From a virus: a stretch of DNA of 21,969 nucleotides. The DNA lies in the IMG/VR virus record IMGVR_UViG_3300027896_004242, positions 1-21,969 of that record; one strand, given 5' to 3'. Shown here in pieces: positions 15,033-21,958 of this stretch. The notes under the pieces were generated by a model. It saw only the letters and a program-made list of their open reading frames with translations. It was not told where the DNA came from and searched no databases. The translations under genes and the position numbers were made by a program. Within the stretch, counting starts at the first letter, position 1. Every line of letters begins with the position of its first letter.

Positions 15033-15461
15033 TCATAAATTCTTTATTTTATCAATAATATTTGTTGTTGATCTCATATCTACAGGATAATAAACTACCC
15101 CGTATTTTGAGTTTTCACTGCCAATTACTTCTTTATCCTTATATTGATCACCAACTATCATAACATCAATCACCAAATGTCTTATCAAATTTCTGAGATC
15201 GTCATCAGTATCAAATATAAATACTTCATCTACCATCTTCAAATTCTTCATTATTGTTAACCGAGTATTAAGATCATTAATAGGTCGTTTATCACCTTTC
15301 AATCTTTTAACACGTTCATCACTGTCAAGTCCAACAAACAATTTATTTGTTGGGTCAAGAATAGGTGGAACATCACCCGGTTGGTAATTCTTTGCATATC
15401 TCAATAAATTAATATGTCCTGTATGTAAGATGTCAAAACATCCATTTGTCCAAATATTCAT
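15033..15461 (-). CDS. rfaE2: Heptose-1-phosphate adenylyltransferase (RfaE2/HldE C-domain)
   Basis: Cytidylyltransferase-fold enzyme that joins D-glycero-beta-D-manno-heptose 1-phosphate to AMP from ATP, giving ADP-heptose. The nucleotide-binding signature is NGCFDILHTGH (6-16; H13-x2-H16). GLDSDERVKRLKGDKRPIND (44-63) carries the family's sugar and nucleotide contacts, and VIGSE (112-116) and STTNIIDKI (131-139) complete the pattern. It is a stand-alone 142-aa domain, whereas E. coli fuses it to the kinase as HldE; here the kinase is a separate gene 1.5 kb upstream. An insertion of about 12 residues (QPGDVPPILDPT) after the first helix is unusual. The start ATG overlaps the stop of the HAD-nuclease gene by 4 bp. 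Confidence 0.9.
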   Translation of the reverse strand: MNIWTNGCFDILHTGHINLLRYAKNYQPGDVPPILDPTNKLFVGLDSDERVKRLKGDKRPINDLNTRLTIMKNLKMVDEVFIFDTDDDLRNLIRHLVIDVMIVGDQYKDKEVIGSENSKYGVVYYPVDMRSTTNIIDKIKNL

Positions 15462-16408
15462 AATTCCTTTTTACGTTTAAAACCCAAAGAATTTTTATTT
15501 CCCATTAACTTTTCACTTATTTTATTTCTTGTTTCTTCATTAAATTTTCTTCCTTTATTGGCAATAGAAATTTTTCTTCTAGTCTCATCAGATAACGTTT
15601 TTCCAACTTGTTTTCCTTTATTTGCTTCGCTAATTTTTTTCTTATGTTCTTCCGATAACGTCTTTCCTTTATTAAAATCTCTTAATTTTTGCTTTGCTTC
15701 TTCGGATAAATGTCTCCCCTTGCTTGTTTCACCAATTTTTTTTATATGTTCTGACGATAATTTCTTTCCTTTATTCGATTCACTAATTTTTCTTTTATGC
15801 TCTTCAGAATATTTCATTCCCAAATTACTATCAGCTTTTTTTCTATTATTAAAAAATGGATTTATTAAATCTAAATAATGTTGTTCATACATTATTAATT
15901 GATTTCTTTTGCATCTAAAAATTATTGAAAATTGTAAGTCTGATTCACCATACTTATAATAATGATTTTGTAATTTTTGAGAATGATGTCTATTGTTTCG
16001 CAAATCATTCAAATGCTTATTCCATCTTACATGAATATTAATCGCACTTCCGATATAAATCCTTTCTGGTTTAACTTTAGATTGTATTTGATATATTCCA
16101 GTAATTTTATTAGTCTCACTAAAAAATATATCTTTAAAATTCAATGACTTATCATCTATACAAATATCATAAGAAGGTTTACCTGTTTCAAGCCAATGAT
16201 ATAAACAATTCCAATCATTTAATTGTTTTTTTGTTAATTCAATCCAATCAATACCACTATTACCACCTCTTGCGGTCCAATAAACAATAGTGTGACCTTC
16301 ATCATAAAGTTTATTGATTTTAGCAATAGCATCATAATCTGGTTTGGCATTATCGTATCCACCTTCAGTATGACAAATTGTACCGTCTATATCAACATAT
16401 ATCAACAT
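15458..16408 (-). CDS. HAD phosphatase fused to GIY-YIG/NUMOD3 homing nuclease
   Basis: A 316-aa in-frame fusion. Residues 1-96 are a complete small HAD-superfamily phosphatase: DIDGT (D6, D8), T45 in YWTARGG, K77 in GKPSYD, and D85/D86 in CIDDK. Residues 102-190 are a GIY-YIG nuclease: GIYQIQ, IYIGSA, R128 (VRWNKHL) and E175 (MYEQHYLD). Residues 199-310 are about six NUMOD3 DNA-binding repeats of roughly 18 residues (for example LSEEHKKKISEANKGK). HAD proteins of this type usually end soon after the IDDK motif, so the nuclease appears to have joined at the natural 3' end. I chose ATG 16408 because it starts directly at the HAD strand and has AGGAG 6 nt upstream; the frame is open further up. 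It is flanked by overlaps: 17 bp with the 72-aa gene and 4 bp with rfaE2. Confidence 0.85.
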   Translation of the reverse strand: MLIYVDIDGTICHTEGGYDNAKPDYDAIAKINKLYDEGHTIVYWTARGGNSGIDWIELTKKQLNDWNCLYHWLETGKPSYDICIDDKSLNFKDIFFSETNKITGIYQIQSKVKPERIYIGSAINIHVRWNKHLNDLRNNRHHSQKLQNHYYKYGESDLQFSIIFRCKRNQLIMYEQHYLDLINPFFNNRKKADSNLGMKYSEEHKRKISESNKGKKLSSEHIKKIGETSKGRHLSEEAKQKLRDFNKGKTLSEEHKKKISEANKGKQVGKTLSDETRRKISIANKGRKFNEETRNKISEKLMGNKNSLGFKRKKEL

Positions 16409-16610
16409 AACAAACTCCTGATCTTTCTTCAAATACTTGTAATATTTCAATATTATTAAAATCCAATTCCCAATCAAATTTACCGTATCTGTTTAATATG
16501 TTCCAGAGCCAAACACGACATTCTTCTTTTGTTGGCTCAGTTTCAAAACTAAATACTTTATAATCAATATAGTTCTGATTTAAACGATATTTAATTCTAT
16601 ATGCTTTCAT
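16392..16610 (-). CDS. Hypothetical 72-aa protein
   Basis: A small soluble protein of unknown family with several aromatic residues (CRVWLWNILNRYGKFDWELD) and no recognisable motif. Its end overlaps the start of the HAD-nuclease gene by 17 bp, and its ATG overlaps the stop of the cupin gene by 4 bp, which supports real translation. AAGGAG lies 10 nt before the ATG, inside the cupin gene. A regulatory or adaptor role in the sugar cassette would be a guess. Confidence 0.6.
   Translation of the reverse strand: MKAYRIKYRLNQNYIDYKVFSFETEPTKEECRVWLWNILNRYGKFDWELDFNNIEILQVFEERSGVCYVDIC
16415..16419 (-). promoter_or_regulatory. Shine-Dalgarno that sets the HAD start
   Basis: AGGAG on the minus strand lies 6 nt before ATG 16408. 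It supports that start over the longer open frame reaching 16477. Such a site is rare in this window, where most starts have only A/T-rich leaders. Confidence 0.4.
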
Positions 16611-16978
16611 AATTGACTATCTCCTTTCTCTATTCTATAACTATCGTAATCATAATGCATGGTTGATGCTTCAAAAATTTCACTATCTGTTTCCCAAGCA
16701 ATTAATTGATGCGGTGAACATTTGTCAATGTCAATTGTCATTCCAACAGTCAACATTTTTTCAAGTTTTTCTGCCGTATCTGTATTAATATAAATCAGCT
16801 TAAATGCACCTTTAGCTACATACTGAGTTTCAGCCTTTTCTTTATGAAAATGTAAACTGAATTTAGAACCTTTAGTGTTAAAATGTAGAATTTTTGCACA
16901 GTAATCTACTCTATTATGTAAGATTAATTCATAACCCCATTTTTTTTCAACGTATTTTGGATTTATAATTTCTATCAT
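16607..16978 (-). CDS. Cupin, sugar-phosphate isomerase-like
   Basis: A 123-aa single-domain cupin. Residues 40-60 carry cupin motif 1 (SLHFHKEKAETQYVAKG, with H46, H48 and E53 as likely metal ligands), and residues 80-100 carry motif 2 (MTIDIDKCSPHQLIA, H91). The opening EKKWGYELIL and the ending STMHYDYDSYRIEKGDS resemble the C-terminal cupin of type II mannose-6-phosphate isomerase/GDP-mannose pyrophosphorylase and small sugar-biosynthesis cupins. It probably acts on a phosphorylated or nucleotide-linked sugar, but the substrate cannot be read. ATG 16978 is preferred over an upstream TTG at 17005, because it follows the kinase stop by one base and begins at the conserved part. It lies between the RfaE1 kinase and the 72-aa gene. 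Confidence 0.75.
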   Translation of the reverse strand: MIEIINPKYVEKKWGYELILHNRVDYCAKILHFNTKGSKFSLHFHKEKAETQYVAKGAFKLIYINTDTAEKLEKMLTVGMTIDIDKCSPHQLIAWETDSEIFEASTMHYDYDSYRIEKGDSQL

Positions 16979-16979
16979 G

Positions 16980-17762
16980 TTATTCAATTTTATGTTTATC
17001 AACAATACTCACACCTTTTTGTGTAACTGCCCATCCAGCACACTTATTAGCAAATATAATTGCATCATTAATATTATTTTTTTCTAAATATCCAACAACT
17101 AATCCCGCAAGAAATGTATCTCCCGCACCAGTAAGATCACGTACAGGATGCTGAATTGTGTTATAAAAATACATTGCTTTGCGTTCATCATCTTCAATAT
17201 AATATTTTGCTGCACCAGCCTTACCTAATGTCACTATTACATCATTTGGATGTTCAAACATTAAATAATCCCTGTTCTGATTAAATTCTTTCTCATTGAT
17301 CTTAATATATTTAACTTTTTTTGCCCACTTATTAATTTTTTTCTTAGTATCCATAAAAACTAATGGATGATTCTTTGCAATATTTTCTATAAGTTTTTCA
17401 TTTAAAAATCCTTTGTCATAATCACTAATAACAATTGCTTCATATGCTTTATAATCAAAATTTTTAATTTTGTTATATGTGCTAGGAGAAACAAATATCA
17501 TATCATTTTCATCAACTCTAAGTAACATTTGATTACTTACTTCATCAACATATCTAGTTTTAGTAATACCACTATATGTGAGAATGTCACATTTAACACC
17601 TAATGCAATAAGATTATTATATACATTTACTGCCATTCCGCCATTTGATTTGTTTTTTGTTGGTTTAAATACTGGAACAGGTGCTTCAGGACTTAACCTC
17701 TCACACTTTCCATATTGAAATACATCTTTACAACCATCGCCAATTACTAAAACTTTATTCAT
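16980..17762 (-). CDS. rfaE1: Heptose-7-phosphate kinase (RfaE1/HldE N-domain)
   Basis: PfkB/ribokinase-family enzyme that phosphorylates D-glycero-beta-D-manno-heptose 7-phosphate at C1. ERLSPEAPVPVFKPT (21-35) and GGMAVNVYNNLIALG (41-55) are close to the HldE N-terminal signature (RISPEAPVPV, GGAANV), which separates it from other ribokinases. ITKTRYV and NQMLLRVDEND (66-87) match the sugar-binding lid. The anion hole and catalytic base are DLTGAGDT (209-216; D215). At 260 aa it is shorter than the roughly 315 aa of bacterial kinase domains, mainly through a missing segment before ITKTR. Catalytic residues remain, so it is probably active. It is a separate gene from rfaE2. A 22-bp gap divides it from the methyltransferase upstream. 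Confidence 0.88.
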   Translation of the reverse strand: MNKVLVIGDGCKDVFQYGKCERLSPEAPVPVFKPTKNKSNGGMAVNVYNNLIALGVKCDILTYSGITKTRYVDEVSNQMLLRVDENDMIFVSPSTYNKIKNFDYKAYEAIVISDYDKGFLNEKLIENIAKNHPLVFMDTKKKINKWAKKVKYIKINEKEFNQNRDYLMFEHPNDVIVTLGKAGAAKYYIEDDERKAMYFYNTIQHPVRDLTGAGDTFLAGLVVGYLEKNNINDAIIFANKCAGWAVTQKGVSIVDKHKIE

Positions 17763-17784
17763 TTTAAAATTTTTAATATCTTCA

Positions 17785-18360
17785 TTATTCTTTTATTATA
17801 AAATAACTTTCGCCACTTTTCTTTATTTTTTCTGTTTTGTCTTTAAAAAAATCATTAATTGCTTTAGTTGCACCCAAACAGGTTGGTACGTTATAATCAT
17901 CAAAAATTATGCAACCCCCTTTTATCATTTTTTCATAAAAAAATTCTAATGATTCTTTATATGAAATATATGTATCAACATCCAAATGAACAAGTTTAAA
18001 TTTTATATTATCAATATATTTAGATGTATCTTGAGGAAATATTCCTTTATGTATGTGTACTTTGTTATTATTAAATAATTTTTGAACTTCAGTATATGAA
18101 CTATCTCCAAAGTCACCAATACCCACAACATTATCATATTCAGATTTATTTGGAATTCCTTCAAATGTATCAAATAAATATAAATCATGTTCTTTATTCA
18201 TTGCTCCAAATATTATCTTGGCAGTACCACCTTTATATACACCAACTTCAGCAATTGCAAATGGTATTTTATTTAATTCATTAACTTTTGATTTAATAAA
18301 ATTTCTTTTATTAATATCAACAATAGTTTCTCCAAATTTTAACCGTTTACTTGTTATCAT
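17785..18360 (-). CDS. TylF/MycF-like O-methyltransferase
   Basis: A SAM-dependent, metal-dependent O-methyltransferase of the macrocin-O-methyltransferase (TylF) family, which methylates sugar hydroxyls. Motif I is AEVGVYKGGTA (37-47). LYLFDTFEGIP (60-70) is the family hallmark. VHLDVDTYISYKESLEFFY (124-142) and GGCIIFDDYNVP (148-159) carry the metal-binding acidic residues D127, D129, D154 and D155. CLGATKAINDFF closes the fold. At 191 aa it is a little shorter than typical (about 220-250 aa), with a short N-terminus. It lies 3 bp from the next methyltransferase gene and 22 bp before the rfaE1 kinase, so a sugar in the same pathway is the likely substrate. Confidence 0.85.
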   Translation of the reverse strand: MITSKRLKFGETIVDINKRNFIKSKVNELNKIPFAIAEVGVYKGGTAKIIFGAMNKEHDLYLFDTFEGIPNKSEYDNVVGIGDFGDSSYTEVQKLFNNNKVHIHKGIFPQDTSKYIDNIKFKLVHLDVDTYISYKESLEFFYEKMIKGGCIIFDDYNVPTCLGATKAINDFFKDKTEKIKKSGESYFIIKE

Positions 18361-18363
18361 AAT

Positions 18364-18864
18364 TTATTTTGTTTTTTCACCAACAATCATAAACGAATCA
18401 TTTAAATCTTTTCCACTATAAAAAATATTAATAAATCCTTTATGTATCATCCAATCTCTTATTATTTCTGCAGTAAAAACATTTACATGTTTTCTATTAT
18501 TCCAAGGTCGCCAATATTCTTGATCATAATGTGGTAAATATAAAAATATTACACCACCTTCCTTTAAATAAGAATACCAGTATTCCAAAACTTCAACCCA
18601 ATTTGAAATATGTTCAAGGCAATGGCTGGAGTATATATAATCAACCTTTTCAAGAAAAGGAAAATTCATTGCATGAAATCCATCATGAAATGCAATATCA
18701 ATAGGCGTTGCACCCGGGAATGCCCATTCTTTTTTCATGCAACCAACATCATAGCCAACTCCTTTACAGTAATGTTTAGCATAAGGTGCTGCAAATTGAG
18801 TACCGTTGCCCATTGTTTGATGCAATGGATATTTTTTCCCATTAAATCTTATTGTTTCTATCAT
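18364..18864 (-). CDS. Class I SAM methyltransferase, short
   Basis: A 166-aa SAM-dependent methyltransferase of the Methyltransf_11 type. VGYDVGCMKKEW (36-47) is a modified motif I in which the usual GxGxG is replaced by DVGC. IDIAFHD follows as the second strand, and VDYIYSSHCLEHISNW gives the post-II acidic/HCLEH motif. LKEGGVIFLYLPHYDQEYW is the strand 5 region. It lacks the usual N-terminal helical cap. The 4-bp ATGA overlap with the gene upstream (18861-18864) suggests coupled expression with that second methyltransferase. The substrate is unknown; a glycan is likely from the neighbours. Confidence 0.75.
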   Translation of the reverse strand: MIETIRFNGKKYPLHQTMGNGTQFAAPYAKHYCKGVGYDVGCMKKEWAFPGATPIDIAFHDGFHAMNFPFLEKVDYIYSSHCLEHISNWVEVLEYWYSYLKEGGVIFLYLPHYDQEYWRPWNNRKHVNVFTAEIIRDWMIHKGFINIFYSGKDLNDSFMIVGEKTK

Positions 18865-19499
18865 TTATTTTTTTTAAATACTCCCGTTAATATGTTTGTA
18901 TAATTATATTCTGGCTTTCTAATAATATCTTCAATATTAGATATGTTAATTAAACTAAATCCTTGGCTTCGCATAAAATTAATTAATGCTTGTTCTGAAA
19001 AATGCCAAAAATGTTCATTCATTCTTCTATGTTTCCAGTTTTTAAACCATTCATCAGAAAAATTATGATATTCAGGAACACTAATTATAATATATTCACA
19101 ATCTAATCTATTTAAAAAATATATATCTTTTACATGTTCCAATGAATCAAAAAAAGAAATAACATTAAAATATTTAATATATAATTCATTAATATTCATA
19201 ATTCTCTCAATACCATTGGGTACATCAAATTCTCCAATATCATAACCATAACAATTTTTTATTTTTTCTTTACATACATTTAAAAATGCACCATTTCCAT
19301 ATCCAAAATCCAATAAAGAATATGGTGTTTTTTTAATTGACGCAATTAAATATCCATATCTTAAATATGAAATATAATTTGTTAATTCACCATATTTTTC
19401 ATAACTATTTTCAACATAATCTTTATTATAATTAACATTTTCAGTAATATTAATTTGAAATATAACACCATTTTTATCGATTGAATAATTTTCTAACAT
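18861..19499 (-). CDS. Class I SAM methyltransferase (Methyltransf_23 type)
   Basis: A 212-aa methyltransferase. Motif I is LLDFGYGNGAFLNVCK (62-77), motif II is YGYDIGEFDVP, and the post-II motif is FDSLEHVKD. The next strand is YIIISVPEYHNF, followed by WKHRRMNEHFWHFSEQALINF, which closely matches the C-terminal H-x-x-FS pattern of sugar C-methyltransferase-like proteins in surface-glycan clusters. The first 50 residues are a Tyr/Asn-rich extension. The gene overlaps the next methyltransferase by 4 bp and is 11 bp from the GT9-like gene upstream. Confidence 0.78.
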   Translation of the reverse strand: MLENYSIDKNGVIFQINITENVNYNKDYVENSYEKYGELTNYISYLRYGYLIASIKKTPYSLLDFGYGNGAFLNVCKEKIKNCYGYDIGEFDVPNGIERIMNINELYIKYFNVISFFDSLEHVKDIYFLNRLDCEYIIISVPEYHNFSDEWFKNWKHRRMNEHFWHFSEQALINFMRSQGFSLINISNIEDIIRKPEYNYTNILTGVFKKNK

Positions 19500-19510
19500 A
19501 ATTATAACTA

Positions 19511-20233
19511 TTAATGATAAATATATTTTTTATTTAATAAATAACTATAAGCTGAATGATCATAATAACCACCAGTATTTTCATTAAATCTTCTATATAT
19601 CTGCATATCTTCAGGCATTATATCCATTGCATCCAATAAAAAAATAATTGAAGTTGCAACAGTATGAATAGATTGTGCTTTTTCCATTACTCCAATCCAA
19701 TCCAAAAGACTATATCCATCAATTTTATTCATATAAATATTTTTATTGCCATTATTAACAACTATTGGTGTTCTTTGAAAAAATGGACGATGAAATTCAT
19801 TAATTAAATTATATTTATCACCATCTTGTATATTTAAATAATTTAATAATTCTTTTTCCTTTTCATAATCTCTTGTAATTTGTATATTTCTCCATGTTTC
19901 AAGAGGCAAATCTACATAATTATATTTGTTTTTCATATGAAAATGTTCAGATTCTCTAATTATTGATTTATGAAACGGTAAAGTAATATATTCTTCATCT
20001 TCAATTATCTGTATACTACTATATTTTTCAATTAAATTTGGTATTTGATTAATTGAAATTATATTAACTGTTGGAAAATTCTTTTTTAAATTCAAATATT
20101 CATCACGAACTGGAAAAATGACATTATATCCCTCATTTACATATTTTTGTACTGCAGCCATTACAAATATAATATCACCCAAATAATATGGTTGTATAAC
20201 TAAAATTTTTTTATTTGCCGTAAATTGTTTCAT
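19511..20233 (-). CDS. GT9/heptosyltransferase-like glycosyltransferase
   Basis: A 240-aa GT-B-like protein. KILVIQPYYLGDIIFVMAAV (9-28) has the Rossmann strand and GD-x-x-x-x-x-P/A-x region of GT9 heptosyltransferases. YSLLDWIGVMEKAQSIHTVA (174-193) followed by TSIIFLLDAM matches the C-terminal nucleotide-sugar site (HT-x-x-TS). It is shorter than bacterial heptosyltransferases (about 320-350 aa), so part of the C-terminal lobe is reduced. With rfaE1, rfaE2 and hldD in the same unit, ADP-heptose is the natural donor candidate; this is inference. Its start lies 23 bp inside the end of the GT8-like gene, in another frame. Confidence 0.65.
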   Translation of the reverse strand: MKQFTANKKILVIQPYYLGDIIFVMAAVQKYVNEGYNVIFPVRDEYLNLKKNFPTVNIISINQIPNLIEKYSSIQIIEDEEYITLPFHKSIIRESEHFHMKNKYNYVDLPLETWRNIQITRDYEKEKELLNYLNIQDGDKYNLINEFHRPFFQRTPIVVNNGNKNIYMNKIDGYSLLDWIGVMEKAQSIHTVATSIIFLLDAMDIMPEDMQIYRRFNENTGGYYDHSAYSYLLNKKYIYH

Positions 20234-20903
20234 AATCTTTTTTTATTTGTTCAATTCTTGTTTTTATTGTATCTCTTTCAAAAATACCACCACCTGCATA
20301 ATGAATAATAAATGATTCAAATCTATTGGCGTTCAGCCAAGATTCAGAAAACATTGTCATATGATTCCATTTATATTCTAATTCTTTAACCTTAAAACCA
20401 TACTTATGTATATTATAACTTAAATGCACATCTACTGACCCCCATTCAAGCCAATATTGATTTTTATGTGGTAAAAATATATTTTTATGCATTGATGATA
20501 ATACAAAAGTACCTGCATTTGTATATCCTTCCCTCCAGCCAACATTGCCCCAAGCATTCTGTATACCTAATATTTTTTGATGCCTGTCATATCTTCTGCT
20601 TCCTTTATCTTCATAAATCGACCCAATCATGTCTTCAGGAACAATATCAAATATATTTGGACAATTCTTATTTATTAACATATCCGCATCTAAACATAAT
20701 ACTCTATCATATTCATTTAAAATATCATAAACCTTTAAAATTCTGTAATGTGGTTTGTCATCTGCAGTTAGAAATGGCGGATTTTCTGACAATATAATAA
20801 AATCAGCACCAATTTTATTTGCATAATTTTTTATTGGCGGAAATGTTATGTCTGTCATTTCTTTAATATTATCATCTGCTCTGGTGACAAGTGCTAATTT
20901 CAT
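20211..20903 (-). CDS. GT8-like glycosyltransferase (GT-A fold)
   Basis: A 230-aa retaining-type GT-A glycosyltransferase. KLALVTRADDNIKEM opens the nucleotide-binding fold. LCLDADMLI (69-77) holds the metal-binding D72-x-D74 motif. GYTNAGTFVLSS (126-137) is the typical N-x-G acceptor-side motif, and the final H201 in IIHYAGG is the third metal ligand of GT8-like enzymes. WGSVDVHLSYN carries a possible catalytic acidic residue. No membrane segment is seen, so it acts in the cytoplasm on a soluble or DNA/lipid-linked acceptor. Its ATG overlaps the stop of the formyltransferase gene by 4 bp. Confidence 0.78.
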   Translation of the reverse strand: MKLALVTRADDNIKEMTDITFPPIKNYANKIGADFIILSENPPFLTADDKPHYRILKVYDILNEYDRVLCLDADMLINKNCPNIFDIVPEDMIGSIYEDKGSRRYDRHQKILGIQNAWGNVGWREGYTNAGTFVLSSMHKNIFLPHKNQYWLEWGSVDVHLSYNIHKYGFKVKELEYKWNHMTMFSESWLNANRFESFIIHYAGGGIFERDTIKTRIEQIKKDYETIYGK

Positions 20904-21757
20904 AATTTTATTTTTAATTTATTAAATTTAAATTCAATATTTTTATTATCAACAACCTTTGTTAATTTAATTAATCCATGTCCACATATAATAATCGGTG
21001 CTTGATCAATTAATTTTAAAAATTTACCAACATGTATTTCTCTTCCAATAATTTTAATATCATCAACAACTTCACAATCAATTACAGTTAATTCATTGTT
21101 TTCAAACATAAATTTTGCACCAGCATATGGATATCCTACTGCATCTACAAATCTTTTAATTTCTTCTGCAGAATTATTCCAATTTATAAAATAATCATCA
21201 TGATTTCTCCAAATACAAAATGATTCATTTCCTTTCATTAAATATGGTTTGGGATTGCTAATAACAATAATTTTTATTATATCAACATATAGTTGTGAAA
21301 CGAGATTTATTGCTTCATTAATTTTTATTGGGTATTTAATTTCAATTGTCCTTTGATAATATATATCACCAGTATCCATTTTTTCAGTTGGTTTGAATGC
21401 TGTTACACCCAGATATGAACTTCCTTGAATCAAGTAATTAATTGTTGGAGACCATCCCTTAAATTCGGGTAATTTCGAATCATGTATTACAATTAATTTG
21501 TCAAAATTTTCTTTTAATAAAAATTGCCAACCAATCACAAATATTTTATCTACTTTTTCATATTCTTCTGGTGGTAATATTTTTCCTTCAAAAAAAGGTA
21601 TTTTTCTGCCAAGGCAAATTTCTTTTATTAAATAAAATGAATTATCAAACATTTCTTTATCATTATATGATAAAACAAACTTAATATCAAGGTCTTCAAC
21701 AATATTTTCCAGAACTTGTTGTCCTTTACTACCAACTAAAAATAATCCAAATTTCAT
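20900..21757 (-). CDS. Formyltransferase-family protein, sugar N-formyltransferase-like
   Basis: A 285-aa protein of the methionyl-tRNA/sugar formyltransferase fold, expected to use N10-formyl-tetrahydrofolate. The core is IHDSKLPEFKGWSPTINYLI (91-110), with catalytic H92, and MDTGDIYYQ (127-135), with D128. The usual Asn two residues before the His (N-x-H) is V90 here. The C-terminal part (about 175-285) has the FMT-type arrangement: IWRNHDDYFINWNNSAEEI then VGYPYAGAKF, and a small beta domain. With glycosyltransferases and methyltransferases around it, an amino-sugar formyltransferase is likelier than an initiator tRNA enzyme. The missing Asn leaves activity open. The stop of the truncated gene upstream is 9 bp before its ATG. 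Confidence 0.72.
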   Translation of the reverse strand: MKFGLFLVGSKGQQVLENIVEDLDIKFVLSYNDKEMFDNSFYLIKEICLGRKIPFFEGKILPPEEYEKVDKIFVIGWQFLLKENFDKLIVIHDSKLPEFKGWSPTINYLIQGSSYLGVTAFKPTEKMDTGDIYYQRTIEIKYPIKINEAINLVSQLYVDIIKIIVISNPKPYLMKGNESFCIWRNHDDYFINWNNSAEEIKRFVDAVGYPYAGAKFMFENNELTVIDCEVVDDIKIIGREIHVGKFLKLIDQAPIIICGHGLIKLTKVVDNKNIEFKFNKLKIKL

Positions 21758-21766
21758 AATATTCTT

Positions 21767-21958
21767 TTATTGTGGAATACAAAGATATTCACCCCAAGAA
21801 GTAAATCCTTGTACTTCATTATATCTCTCATCATATATTTTATAATTCAAATTTTTAAATGTATTAAAATCAAATCCACCGTCTTCAACATTTACAAAAC
21901 CCGGATAACCATCATATTTAACATCAAGACCAATATGATAACCAATTTGCCATATTGG
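21767..21958 (-). CDS. 3' end of an unrecognised gene, cut by the window end
   Basis: The last 63 codons of a minus-strand gene, ending at TAA 21769-21767, 9 bp before the formyltransferase ATG. The readable product includes WQIGYHIGLDVKYDGYPGF and ends WGEYLCIPQ; I do not recognise it. No start codon is present. The frame is closed by a TAA at 21961-21959 that lies inside the terminal inverted repeat, so the real upstream coding sequence is probably replaced by fold-back sequence there. Confidence 0.5.
   Translation of the reverse strand, partial: PIWQIGYHIGLDVKYDGYPGFVNVEDGGFDFNTFKNLNYKIYDERYNEVQGFTSWGEYLCIPQ

Noticed and set aside
14980-15226. A 17-bp direct repeat (14980-14996 and 15210-15226, ATCAAATATAAATACTT) flanking the start side of tnpB.
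   Set aside because: In sequence this AT-rich a 17-bp match within 22 kb is near chance level, and one copy is coding sequence.
15212-15242. A second TTG-N20-TATATTTG promoter match on the minus strand, inside rfaE2.
   Set aside because: It encodes the conserved MVDEVFIFD segment of the enzyme, so the match is explained by coding constraint; it remains possible as an internal promoter but has no independent support.
15540-15830. Evenly spaced similar DNA segments (ttcctttatt...gcttc type) that could suggest a CRISPR-like or tandem repeat array.
   Set aside because: They are the coding sequence of the NUMOD3 protein repeats; spacing and variation follow codons, and no constant repeat with unique spacers exists.
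16409-16477. Longer start for the HAD-nuclease protein, adding 23 residues.
   Set aside because: The extra residues precede the first strand of the HAD fold, overlap the 72-aa gene heavily, and the internal ATG has a Shine-Dalgarno.
16979-17005. TTG start extending the cupin by nine residues.
   Set aside because: It overlaps the kinase gene, and the ATG one base after the kinase stop begins at the conserved part.
12910-21757. A Campylobacter T4-like phage, since those are AT-rich and carry heptose genes.
   Set aside because: Shine-Dalgarno sequences are mostly absent and the gene 32 promoter is of Bacteroides type, so Bacteroidota fits better. It is not excluded.
20900-21757. Methionyl-tRNA formyltransferase as the product name.
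   Set aside because: The neighbours are glycan enzymes, the N-x-H Asn is missing, and a phage has no evident need for initiator tRNA formylation; a sugar formyltransferase-like call is safer.
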